Shown here: piece by piece, positions 46,449 through 54,397 of the stretch | Layout: each line of letters begins with the position of its first letter | How positions within the stretch are numbered: the first letter of the stretch is position 1 | The notes under the pieces: generated by a model | The model's input: only the letters and a program-made list of their open reading frames with translations | What the model was told of the DNA's origin: nothing | The model's database searches: none | Program-made: the position numbers and the translations under genes | Assembly: GCA_029265795.1 (NCBI GenBank) | Contig: JAJUGV010000010.1 | Coordinates: forward strand, 1-54,397 | Source: Alcaligenaceae bacterium | GTDB lineage: Bacteria; Pseudomonadota; Gammaproteobacteria; Burkholderiales; Burkholderiaceae_B | DNA length: 54,397 bases | Direction of reading: 5' to 3'

Positions 46449-49217
46449 ATGATGACCCCAGCCATTATATTAGAGCCCGCACTCTCCTGGTCAGGAGCCC
46501 TTCGCCGTAAAGTCGACGCGCATCCCGACTTCGGTGACTGGCTCCGAGACGCCGTCAATTTGCCCGTCGAACGACAGCGGATTCTGTCGTGGTTCATTGA
46601 GTTGGGCGGTACGCCAGCCGTTCCCATGCCGTCAGACGAGCTCAGACGCATCTTGCGCCGGCTACGCCAACGCGTGTTTTACACTCTGATAGTGCGAGAC
46701 ATTGCCGGCGCTGCGGCCTTTCAGGAAGTCGTCGAAGCCATGACTGCGTTGGCGGAACTCGCCGTTGGCCAGGTTTATCGATGCGTGGCCGCCAATATGG
46801 CTGAAGTTCATGGGACCCCGCTCGACCCTGAGACGGGAAAGCCCCAGGAAATGATCGTCGTGGCCATGGGCAAGCTGGGTGGCAGAGAACTGAACGTCTC
46901 GTCGGACATTGATTTGATCATGCTGTACGGCGAAGACGGGGACACCTCGGGTCGGCGCCCACTGAGCCACCATGAGTTCTATGCGCGGCTGACACGCAAC
47001 ATGATGCCCCTATTGTCGGAAATCGACGCCGACGGACAGGTGTTCCGTACCGATCTTCGGCTGCGCCCCGACGGTGACTCGGGCCCATTGGCATGGAGCC
47101 TGGCCGCTCTCGAAAATTACCTCGTCGTGCAGGGCCGGGAATGGGAACGCTACGCGTGGATCAAGGCTAGAGCACTAAAGATTCAGGCCTTCGAGGGGAG
47201 TGAGCCCACAAACCAATGGCAGCACCTGGAAGCCCTGCGAACTCCCTTCGTCTATCGCAAGTATTTCGACTTTGATGCCTTATCTTCATTACGGGAATTG
47301 CGCGAGCGCATTCGACAGGATTGGCAACGCCGGGCACTCGCACGAAGCGGAGTCGATGCTACACACAACATCAAACTGGGCGAAGGTGGCATACGCGAAA
47401 TTGAATTCGTCGTTCAACTTACCCAACTTATAAGAGGCGGCCGCCAGCCGTCTCTGCAAAAGGCTAATCTGCTGGCTGCGCTGCGTAGCCAGAAGGCGTC
47501 AGGGGTAATAGACGATGAAATTGCAGAACACCTGAAAGACGCCTATCTGTTCCTCAGACGGGTCGAGCACATGCTGCAATATCGCGAAGACGAGCAGACA
47601 CACCTGCTTCCTCGCGAAACTCGGCTGAAAGAAGCGTTAGCTCATGCTATGGGCATGGATACTGGTGATTTTCAGAAGACGCTGGCTGCGCACCGGAAGC
47701 GTATCAACGATGCCTTCCAAGACGCCTTCCGTATAGCCGGTGTATCTACCCCCGCTGCCTCCAGCGCCGAACACGCCGCACCCGAAGCCGACGAACAGGA
47801 CATGTCCGCCTTCATCCATCAGCACATGGGCGACGAAGCACAGGCCGTGTGCGAGCGAATGAACGCGATGCTCGCCAGCCACCGAATTCGCAGCTTGCCG
47901 GTGGTCAGCCAGAAGCGGCTTGACCAGTTGCTACCGGCTTTGTTGGCGGCCGCCGCAGGTACGGAAGCCCCTGCCACAACGACCGTTCGACTTTTTGAGC
48001 TGGTTGAACATATCGCTCAGCGCAGCGCATATATGGCTCTACTCGCGGAGTATCCCGAAACACTGGCACGCGTCACTCGCATAGTCAGCGCCAGCCCCTG
48101 GGCCGCCCAGTATCTGAATCGCTACCCGGTTCTGCTGGACAGCCTTATTGAGTGGCACAGTCTCATGGAAGAGCCTGACTTCACGGAAATCCGCGAGCAG
48201 CTCGTGCGCGAACTCGATGCAAGCGTGCTGCCGGATGGCAAGCCCGACGTCGAGAAACAAATGAACCTGATGCGCGATATACAGCATCAGGTCAGTTTTC
48301 AGCTGCTTGCGCAAGATCTCGAGGGCCGGCTATCGGTAGAAGCGCTGGCCGACCATCTTTCCGCCCTGGCCGACCTCCTTCTGGACGAGACCATCCGACG
48401 TACCTGGCCTCTCGTTCAGCCCCGTGATGTCACTGATCCAGCGCCTCCTCGGTTCGCCATCATTGCCTACGGAAAACTGGGAGGGAAGGAGATCGGATAC
48501 GCTTCAGACCTTGACCTCGTCTTCCTATACGATGACCCCGATCTGGACGCCGTGGAGCTTTACGTAAAGTTGGGCCGGCGTATGGTGTCGTGGCTCTCGA
48601 CCATGACATCCTCAGGGCGCTTGTACGAAATTGACCTGCGCCTGCGGCCCGACGGTGACGCCGGCCTGATCGCCGTCTCGATGGAAGGGTTTGAGCGCTA
48701 TCAACGGGAGCACGCCTGGATCTGGGAGCACCAGGCGCTCACGCGCGCGCGCTTTTGTGCCGGCGACATCGAACTGGGTCAGCGCTTCGAAAATATCCGT
48801 CGCGAAATTCTGCTACGCGAACGTGAGCCCGAACCGCTCAAAGCTGCCGTGCGTGAAATGCGCGAAAAAATACGTGCCGGCCACCCGAATCACAGCAACG
48901 ATTTTGACTTGAAGCACGACCCCGGCGGCATGGTCGACATTGAGTTCATCACTCAGTATCTAGTGCTCTTGCGTGCCCGCAAGCATCCCGAATTACTCGA
49001 TAACTTGGGCAATATCGCCTTGCTAGGCCTCGCCGCCAAAGCCGGCCTGATTCCCGCTGAACTGACTCAGCAAGTGGCGGATGCCTACCGGATCCTGCGG
49101 CGACGTCAACACGCCCTGCGCTTGCAGGGCGCTGAAAAGGCCCGTGTGCCGAGTGACCAGCTGGCGGATGAACGCCGGGCCGTAAGAGCGCTGTGGAATC
49201 TCGTGGTGGGCGACTGA
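46449..49217 (+). CDS. glnE: Bifunctional glutamine synthetase adenylyltransferase/deadenylase GlnE
   Basis: GlnE adds or removes AMP on glutamine synthetase in response to PII, tuning ammonium assimilation. The 922-residue protein has two nucleotidyltransferase domains: the N-terminal deadenylase with [20 protein letters not shown] and the C-terminal adenylyltransferase with [20 protein letters not shown], each followed by [13 protein letters not shown] or [14 protein letters not shown] helical domain links them. Length is near the E. coli form (946). Start ATGs at 46449 and 46452 are adjacent; neither has an obvious ribosome site. It ends 1 base before the convergent amidase stop. Confidence 0.96.
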   Translation: MMTPAIILEPALSWSGALRRKVDAHPDFGDWLRDAVNLPVERQRILSWFIELGGTPAVPMPSDELRRILRRLRQRVFYTLIVRDIAGAAAFQEVVEAMTALAELAVGQVYRCVAANMAEVHGTPLDPETGKPQEMIVVAMGKLGGRELNVSSDIDLIMLYGEDGDTSGRRPLSHHEFYARLTRNMMPLLSEIDADGQVFRTDLRLRPDGDSGPLAWSLAALENYLVVQGREWERYAWIKARALKIQAFEGSEPTNQWQHLEALRTPFVYRKYFDFDALSSLRELRERIRQDWQRRALARSGVDATHNIKLGEGGIREIEFVVQLTQLIRGGRQPSLQKANLLAALRSQKASGVIDDEIAEHLKDAYLFLRRVEHMLQYREDEQTHLLPRETRLKEALAHAMGMDTGDFQKTLAAHRKRINDAFQDAFRIAGVSTPAASSAEHAAPEADEQDMSAFIHQHMGDEAQAVCERMNAMLASHRIRSLPVVSQKRLDQLLPALLAAAAGTEAPATTTVRLFELVEHIAQRSAYMALLAEYPETLARVTRIVSASPWAAQYLNRYPVLLDSLIEWHSLMEEPDFTEIREQLVRELDASVLPDGKPDVEKQMNLMRDIQHQVSFQLLAQDLEGRLSVEALADHLSALADLLLDETIRRTWPLVQPRDVTDPAPPRFAIIAYGKLGGKEIGYASDLDLVFLYDDPDLDAVELYVKLGRRMVSWLSTMTSSGRLYEIDLRLRPDGDAGLIAVSMEGFERYQREHAWIWEHQALTRARFCAGDIELGQRFENIRREILLREREPEPLKAAVREMREKIRAGHPNHSNDFDLKHDPGGMVDIEFITQYLVLLRARKHPELLDNLGNIALLGLAAKAGLIPAELTQQVADAYRILRRRQHALRLQGAEKARVPSDQLADERRAVRALWNLVVGD

Positions 49218-49218
49218 A

Positions 49219-50607
49219 TCACTGAAGATCGGGCGGAGGCACGAAGCGACTTAACCCTTCAGCCTCCAGTGCCGCGCCGAATTCCAATAACGCCACATCT
49301 GCGCCGACATTCGCAGCGAACTGCAGGCCCAGCGGTAAAGCGTTGCTCCCCTGCCCTGCAGGCACCGCCAATGCGGGCATCCCTGCGAGATTAAAGGGCG
49401 TACGCGCCTGCCTGTCGTATGTTGTGTTGATGGCGGCTTCGTCGTCTATGCTGCAAGGGAAATGCAGGCTGGACAACGTTATCGCTACATCCACCCCGCT
49501 CATCGCCTGCTGCAACTGGCTCGACAAGCGTCGTTGCTCCTCACGCAATGCGGCGAACTGTTCGGCGGTGCATTCCTTGCCCTTACCGATACGAGCGCGC
49601 GTACGAACGCAAAAATGCTGAGGGTTAGCCTCAAGAGCCGCACCATGGTCCATGTACGCCTCGGCACCGATCAACGTACGTGCGGTCATTGCGTACGTGG
49701 CCAAAGGATCAACCTGCAAAGGCACGAGCGTGCACCCCGCCTGTTTCAAGCCGGCAAGCATATCGTGCAGCGCCTGCATGATCTCCGGATCGGCATCCAG
49801 ATCAGTAGAAAATGCCCCGATCACGCCGACCCGATAACCCCGCAAGCGACGTGGGACACCCTCACGCGCCAGCTGCGCATAACGCTGCCGTTCGGCGTGC
49901 CCGCTACCCACTACTTCCATGACAGCAGCGACATCCAGACTACTGCGCGCAAGAACGCCGGGGTGGTCCAGGGAGCGGGACAATGGCACGATGCCGTGCG
50001 AAGAGATTGCATCGTAAGTAGGTTTGAAGCCCACAATGCCACATGCGGTAGCCGGATGTCTGACGGAACCAGACGTGTCCGTACCCAGTGCAAAACACGC
50101 CATTCCTGTGGCTACCGCTACACCTGAGCCGCTCGATGAGCCCCCCGGGTGACGGCGTGTATCCCAGGGGTTGCGGGCGGGCGGCCATGGCAGGTCAAAA
50201 GCCGGCCCCCCTGTGGCCAGCTCGTGCATGCTGTTCTTGCCAAGCAGCACCGCCCCAGCCTCTTTCAGTGCCCCGTAAGCCTCACTGTCTTGCGTAGCTA
50301 TGTGGTCGGCACGCGACTGAGAGTGGCATGTCGTCGGCAGCCCTTTGATGTCAAAGTTATCTTTGATGGCGTAGGGAATGCCGGCCACCATTGGCGCCGT
50401 TGCGTGCAAGCGGTTGCCACTCAGGCCACCCGCCTGCGCACGGGCCTGCTCAGTCAGGGTAAGCAGAAACGCATGTAGATACGGGTCGAGTTGCAGAATA
50501 CGGTCTAGACATGCCTGAGTCGCCTCCGCGGGGCTCACCGCCCCGCTGGAATAGGCCTGCCGCAATTGGGCAACGCTCCAGTAATGCAAAGGCAGATGGG
50601 TGCTCAT
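49219..50607 (-). CDS. Amidase signature family protein 1
   Basis: Amidase-signature enzymes hydrolyse amides with a Ser-cisSer-Lys triad. The 462-residue protein has the lysine in YAIKDNFD, the Gly/Ser-rich PGGSSSGSGVAVATG with the cis-Ser, and the nucleophile in GTDTSGSVRHPA. The triad looks complete. The substrate cannot be read; GatA is unlikely because gatB and gatC are absent. It overlaps the second amidase by 4 bases, so both are made together, and ends 1 base from glnE. Confidence 0.88.
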   Translation of the reverse strand: MSTHLPLHYWSVAQLRQAYSSGAVSPAEATQACLDRILQLDPYLHAFLLTLTEQARAQAGGLSGNRLHATAPMVAGIPYAIKDNFDIKGLPTTCHSQSRADHIATQDSEAYGALKEAGAVLLGKNSMHELATGGPAFDLPWPPARNPWDTRRHPGGSSSGSGVAVATGMACFALGTDTSGSVRHPATACGIVGFKPTYDAISSHGIVPLSRSLDHPGVLARSSLDVAAVMEVVGSGHAERQRYAQLAREGVPRRLRGYRVGVIGAFSTDLDADPEIMQALHDMLAGLKQAGCTLVPLQVDPLATYAMTARTLIGAEAYMDHGAALEANPQHFCVRTRARIGKGKECTAEQFAALREEQRRLSSQLQQAMSGVDVAITLSSLHFPCSIDDEAAINTTYDRQARTPFNLAGMPALAVPAGQGSNALPLGLQFAANVGADVALLEFGAALEAEGLSRFVPPPDLQ

Positions 50608-51902
50608 GCCGGAAGCTTATGTACGTATTGCACGTGCGCCCTCATGAATTCTGCTGCGGCTAGTACGCGCAGGTCGTCACCATAGGCACCAATGAATTGC
50701 GCCCCCAGCGGCATGCCTGCAGGCCCCACGGCAATGGGCTGCGATACACACGGCAGATGCAGCAATGTCCACAATCCCCCATAACGCGGCGAGCCGGTCT
50801 CCATCAGGCCGAGTTCGGGCTCGCCTTCAGAGGCGGGGTAAAGCAAGACATCCACATCGTCAAACCACTGGGCGGCAAGCCGGCGTGCCTGACGGGCCCG
50901 CTGCTTGAATGCGAAATACTCATCAGCCGTAGTGTGCTGTTCCTGCGCCAACCGCCCCTGGAGTCGGGAACTAAGGCGGTCGTGCTGATACAGCCTCTCA
51001 TAGGCTAGCGAGTGCCGCGCCTCGTAGGCTGAGATTCGACCCTGAATCTCGATCATGGCTTCCAGTTCCGCCGGCATTGTCAGCTCAGAAATGCTTGCGC
51101 CGGCCGTGGCCATGCGGTCAGTCAGGCTTTCCAGCGCTTCCACGGTCTCGGGCCGCGCGTGATCCCATTGCGATGAGCGCAACACCCCGATGCGTGGGAC
51201 GATGCGAGGAAGCTCAGGACAACGAACACCATGCAAACCGTACAGCACGGTCGCGGCGTCTTCTACGTCACGGGTGAAGAGACTGATGGTGTCCTGCTCC
51301 GGGCTAAGCGGCTTCAGTCCAGCATTATTTATCAACCCATATGACGGTTTGAAGCCAACCACCCCACAATAGACCGCGGGCCGGATAGTGGACCCGGTCG
51401 TTTGTGTACCGAATGCGAACGGCGCCATGTAGTCTGACACCGCCGCTGCAGAGCCACTGGAAGAACCGCCGGGAGTGCGGCGGGTGTCCAGCGGATTGCG
51501 GGTATTGGAAGGCGTCTGGGTTGCGAACTCACAGGTGGCAACTTTACCCAACAAGACTCCGCCATGTTCCTGCGCCAGGGTGACGCAGGAGGCATCGCGC
51601 TCGGGGAAGTGCCCCGCATAGATAGGCGAGCCGTAGGCAGTCGGATACGCTTTTGTATCAATGACGTCCTTGACGGCGAACGGCACCCCGAAAAGCGGGC
51701 GCTTCACATTGAAGTCACCCAATTCGGCGGCCGCCGTCATTGCCTGCCTGACATCAAAGCTCACAAACGCATTGACCTCGGCATTGCGTGCCATGATGCG
51801 ATCCAGGCAAGCCTGCGTCACATCGGTGGCACGCAGGTCGCCGCTTTCTAATGCCCCGAGAATCTGTTTGATTCCAAGACGATTGGGTGAGACCTTGCTC
51901 AT
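50604..51902 (-). CDS. Amidase signature family protein 2
   Basis: The protein has the same triad elements as its neighbour: FAVKDVIDT, PGGSSSGSAAAVS and TQTTGSTIRPA. The two are clearly diverged, so they probably act on different substrates or form a hetero-oligomer. The start is the ATG at 51902 (432 residues) with GGAG 5 bases upstream inside the end of the binding-protein gene; a GTG at 51908 is the alternative. It is coupled to the Bug protein upstream. Confidence 0.88.
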   Translation of the reverse strand: MSKVSPNRLGIKQILGALESGDLRATDVTQACLDRIMARNAEVNAFVSFDVRQAMTAAAELGDFNVKRPLFGVPFAVKDVIDTKAYPTAYGSPIYAGHFPERDASCVTLAQEHGGVLLGKVATCEFATQTPSNTRNPLDTRRTPGGSSSGSAAAVSDYMAPFAFGTQTTGSTIRPAVYCGVVGFKPSYGLINNAGLKPLSPEQDTISLFTRDVEDAATVLYGLHGVRCPELPRIVPRIGVLRSSQWDHARPETVEALESLTDRMATAGASISELTMPAELEAMIEIQGRISAYEARHSLAYERLYQHDRLSSRLQGRLAQEQHTTADEYFAFKQRARQARRLAAQWFDDVDVLLYPASEGEPELGLMETGSPRYGGLWTLLHLPCVSQPIAVGPAGMPLGAQFIGAYGDDLRVLAAAEFMRAHVQYVHKLPA

Positions 51903-51904
51903 GT

Positions 51905-52894
51905 TCACTCCAGCGTGATGTTGGCTTTCTTGACCACATCCGCCCAGCGGTCATGTTCATGCTTCACGAAAGCTTTGAAATCCGCGCGAGACATGGGTTG
52001 CGGCATCGCCCCCTGCGCCAGCATGCTTTCTTTCACTTTAGGATCGTTCAGAATGCCCACTACCGTTTCGTTCAGGAACTCGAGGATATCTTCAGGTACA
52101 CCTGCCGGAGCGAACAAGCCAAACCAGCCCTGCACGACATAGCCCGAATCCCCTCCAGCCGCTTCCGCAATCGTGGGCACGTCAGGCAGCAGCGGCGAAC
52201 GCTCGCTGGAAGTAATACCCAATGCATGCAGACGACCGTCCTTCACGTGCGGCAGGCAGGCCGGCAGGTTGCAGAAGAACAGCTCAACGCGGCCACCGAT
52301 GACATCTTGAAGCGCTGGACCGGCACCCTTGTAAGGGATGTGAACCAGATCCGTACCGAACAAGACGTTAAAAAGCTCGCCTGAAAGATGCTGCGTACCG
52401 CCGGCCCCGGTAGAGGCGAAGCGATAGGGGTATTCGGCCTTGCGTGCAACCAGCTCCTTAATGGTCTTTTCTGGAATCTCGGGGCCCGCCAAGAGCAGAT
52501 TGTCAACCGAGGCCAGGTTCGTAATGGGTTCGAAGTCCGTCAAGGGGTCATACGGCATGTTCTTGAACAGGCTCGGGTTGATGGCATTCGTGCTTGCCGC
52601 CCCAACGAGCAGCGTGTAACCATCAGGCTTGGCACGAGCGGCTGCGGCTGCGCCGATGTTGCCCCCCGCACCCGTACGGTTTTCAATGACTACGCTCTGT
52701 CCCACCTTCTCGGTGAGTTCGTTCGCAACGATGCGAGCCAGCATGTCGGTTACGCCGCCCGGTCCGAACGGCACAATGACCTGGATCGGTTTACTCGGAT
52801 ACGTGTCGGCCGCAGCGGTACCGCAGAAAGAGGCGGCAACAAGCGTACAAGCAAGAGCGACCCCTGCCTTTTTGAAAACCCGTGAAATGCTCAT
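51905..52894 (-). CDS. Bug-family tripartite tricarboxylate-type periplasmic binding protein
   Basis: Bug proteins bind small organic acids or amides in the periplasm; the family is greatly expanded in Bordetella and relatives. The 329-residue protein has a Sec signal ending AAAD and the pattern YPSKPIQVIVPFGPGGVTDMLAR, the GAGGNIGAAAAARAKPDGYTLL loop, HIPYKGAGPALQD and the C-terminal LFAPAGVPEDI block. The ATG at 52894 has GGAG 8 bases before it; a longer reading from 53026 would overlap the lysR start and is rejected. No TctA/TctB membrane partners are in view. It may supply the amidases' substrate. Confidence 0.9.
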   Translation of the reverse strand: MSISRVFKKAGVALACTLVAASFCGTAAADTYPSKPIQVIVPFGPGGVTDMLARIVANELTEKVGQSVVIENRTGAGGNIGAAAAARAKPDGYTLLVGAASTNAINPSLFKNMPYDPLTDFEPITNLASVDNLLLAGPEIPEKTIKELVARKAEYPYRFASTGAGGTQHLSGELFNVLFGTDLVHIPYKGAGPALQDVIGGRVELFFCNLPACLPHVKDGRLHALGITSSERSPLLPDVPTIAEAAGGDSGYVVQGWFGLFAPAGVPEDILEFLNETVVGILNDPKVKESMLAQGAMPQPMSRADFKAFVKHEHDRWADVVKKANITLE

Positions 52895-52934
52895 CGAGAT
52901 GTCTCCGTTATAAAGCCAAAGGAAAGCCATCACC

Positions 52935-52955
52935 GTATACTTTCCGGATCCATAC
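52935..52955. promoter_or_regulatory. Candidate LysR operator in the divergent gap
   Basis: A GTAT-N13-ATAC dyad with a GGATCC near its centre lies in the 106-base gap between the Bug gene and lysR. LysR proteins often bind imperfect T-N11-A dyads in such gaps. The spacing is not canonical, so this is only a candidate. Confidence 0.25.
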
Positions 52956-53000
52956 TGTCCAATATCATTTCGGGCCCTCATTAAGTCGGGTTTTGCATCA

Positions 53001-53930
53001 ATGAAGCTTTCCCTGCGCTTGCTCAAACACTTCGTCGCTGTGGCCGAAGAGCGTCATTTCGGTCGTGCAGCCGAGCGGCTTCACATGACGCAACCTCCCT
53101 TGAGTCAACAGATGAAGCGTTTGGAGGAGCGACTGGGCGTTTCGCTATTTGAACGCACCACCCGCTCTGTACAGCTTACGGCGGCGGGTGAAGTCTTGTT
53201 GGCGCAGGGGCGCCAGCTTCTGTCAGACGCAGACAATCTTGTGCTGTCTGTGCATCGGGCCGCTAAAGGAAAGATCGGCGCACTTGTGATCGGCTTTGTC
53301 AACACGGCGTCGTATGAAGTATTGCCTCGTACGCTCTCTGCATACCGTGCCGCCGCCCCCGACATTGACCTGACGTTCAAACCCATGCACTCATACTTGG
53401 CAATCGAGGAACTGCGCGCGGGTCGCATGGATATTGCCTTTGTCCGCCCACCGGAATCGCTGCTGATCGATCAAGGTTTTGACCTGACTCTGGCATCGCG
53501 CGAACCCATGTATGTCGCTTTGCCTCAGCATCATTCGCTGAGTCGACGTAAGGTCATCCCACTGGATGCGCTCGAAGGCGTGCCGTTCGTCGGCTATACC
53601 CAACAGGATGGTCGATATTTTTACGAATTGATCACCGCGCTCTTCGCTCAGCATCGTGTCAGGCCCGACATCGTGTACGAAAGCGTCATGCCCACCATGT
53701 TCGCCATTGTCGAGGCCGGCATGGGAGTGGCACTGGTCCCCCGCTCCGCCGCACATACTCGGCTCAAGGGGTTGGTCTACCGTCCGCTGCGTGTCAAAGG
53801 TAAACCGGTCGAAGCTTTGATGTATGCCGCGCGTCGGGTCAATGACGATAGAGCGATCGTGCAGGGCTTTCTCGCAGCGGTATTGGGCTCCTACGCTAGG
53901 CAGACTAAAATCGACGCGCCATTGAACTGA
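53001..53930 (+). CDS. LysR-type transcriptional regulator
   Basis: The 309-residue protein has the winged helix-turn-helix of LysR regulators at residues 1-66 (LKHFVAVAEERHFGRAAERLHM and QPPLSQQMKRLEERLGVSLFER) followed by a LysR-type co-inducer domain. It is divergent from the Bug-amidase genes and 25 bases upstream of an MFS gene, a common layout for a regulator of its neighbours. The inducer is not known; an organic acid or amide related to the amidases is a reasonable guess. Confidence 0.93.
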   Translation: MKLSLRLLKHFVAVAEERHFGRAAERLHMTQPPLSQQMKRLEERLGVSLFERTTRSVQLTAAGEVLLAQGRQLLSDADNLVLSVHRAAKGKIGALVIGFVNTASYEVLPRTLSAYRAAAPDIDLTFKPMHSYLAIEELRAGRMDIAFVRPPESLLIDQGFDLTLASREPMYVALPQHHSLSRRKVIPLDALEGVPFVGYTQQDGRYFYELITALFAQHRVRPDIVYESVMPTMFAIVEAGMGVALVPRSAAHTRLKGLVYRPLRVKGKPVEALMYAARRVNDDRAIVQGFLAAVLGSYARQTKIDAPLN

Positions 53931-53955
53931 TCACCGGCCGCTCCGCCCCCCGCTC

Positions 53956-54397
53956 ATGCCTGTCGACCGCAATCGCTGGAAAATACTGGGCCTGATGGCG
54001 CTATCCATCACGCTCATCATGACCACCTGGTTTTCCGCCACGGCGGTGGTGCATCAATTGACAACGCACCTCGCGCTCAGCGAGACAGGCAGGGTGTGGC
54101 TGACGATTTCCGTACAGATCGGCTTCGTTTGCGGCGCACTGTCATCAGCCTTATTCGGCTGGGCTGACCGTTACAGTGGCCGGGCTTTAATACTGGTAGG
54201 CGCCGTAGCGGCCGCCACGGTGAACTTGTGCATACTCTGGGTGCCCCAGGCCGCAGGGGTCATCGGCGCTCGTCTATTGACCGGCTTTTTCTTGGCCATC
54301 GTCTACCCGCCGGCCATGAAACTGACCTCCACCTGGTTTCAATCGCAACGCGGCTTTGCATTGGGGGTACTTATCGCCGCGATCACGGTCGGATCGG
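53956..54397 (+). CDS. MFS transporter, N-terminal part (gene runs off the right edge)
   Basis: The ATG at 53956 opens a frame that continues to the end of the window (147 codons seen). The protein starts MPVDRNRWKILGLM and shows about four hydrophobic segments, with the cytosolic loop GWADRYSGRALILVG, close to the MFS motif A pattern (GxxxDRxGRR), and RLLTGFFLAIVYPPAMK. It follows lysR by 25 bases and is probably co-expressed. The C-terminal half is outside the window, so substrate class cannot be set. Confidence 0.85.
   Translation, partial: MPVDRNRWKILGLMALSITLIMTTWFSATAVVHQLTTHLALSETGRVWLTISVQIGFVCGALSSALFGWADRYSGRALILVGAVAAATVNLCILWVPQAAGVIGARLLTGFFLAIVYPPAMKLTSTWFQSQRGFALGVLIAAITVGS

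Noticed and set aside
49219-51902. GatA subunits of the amidotransferase for Glu-tRNA-Gln
   Set aside because: No gatB or gatC is adjacent and two diverged amidases lie with a binding protein and a LysR regulator, which fits catabolism.
52895-53026. Longer start for the Bug-family protein
   Set aside because: It would put residues ahead of the signal peptide and overlap the lysR start; the ATG at 52894 has a good ribosome site.

Overview
The window looks like chromosomal DNA of a betaproteobacterium in the order Burkholderiales, most likely family Alcaligenaceae (Bordetella, Achromobacter or Pusillimonas type). The reasons are the gene order ndk-rlmN-rodZ-ispG-hisS-yfgM-bamB-der-hisC-hfq-hflX-hflK-hflC-hisZ-purA, the use of the HisZ regulatory subunit, a Bug-family binding protein, and protein sequences that read like those of that family. 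This rests on remembered family features, not on a database search. GC content looks moderately high by eye and was not computed. I recognise no rRNA, tRNA, insertion sequence, prophage or CRISPR array.

Layout. (1) 1-14385, minus strand: one dense housekeeping block. It runs from ndk through RlmN, a short RodZ-like protein, IspG, HisS, YfgM, BamB, Der and HisC, many overlapping by 4 to 8 bases, then hfq-hflX-hflK-hflC and hisZ-purA. (2) 14623-17502, plus strand: valS, ending at a perfect 15-bp hairpin. (3) 17557-22263, minus: the rpsP-rimM-trmD operon (rRNA and tRNA processing) with a recognisable promoter, then a TusA-like sulfurtransferase coupled to alaS. (4) 22311-31322, minus: a compact eight-gene type IVb pilus operon of the IncI1/R64 thin-pilus class, in the order pilL-N-O-P-Q-R-S-V, just upstream of alaS. 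(5) 31408-39398, minus: parE-parC, then a ferredoxin-type reductase, a DadA-like dehydrogenase and an orphan UgpB-like binding protein. (6) 39693-42718, plus: trxA-rho-gdhA. (7) yhdP (minus) and glnE (plus), divergent. (8) 49219-54397: two tandem amidases and a Bug-type binding protein opposite a LysR regulator and an MFS transporter cut by the window end, probably one catabolic or uptake unit.

How the genes work together. Most of the window is core machinery: protein synthesis and tRNA charging (valS, alaS, hisS, rpsP, trmD, rimM, rlmN), membrane quality control (hflKC, yfgM, bamB, yhdP), topology (parCE), transcription termination (rho) and nitrogen control (gdhA, glnE). The accessory part is the pilus locus. 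It encodes a PilL-like lipoprotein that appears to join a VirB9/CagX-like domain to a TcpQ-like domain, a secretin (PilN), inner-membrane and periplasmic parts (PilO, PilP, PilR), an ATPase (PilQ), a pilin (PilS) and a tip adhesin (PilV). PilV carries one degenerate relative of the shufflon crossover site and no recombinase gene follows. PilM, PilT (transglycosylase) and PilU (prepilin peptidase) are absent from the locus, so those functions would have to come from elsewhere. This locus is the best candidate for a poorly described system in the window.
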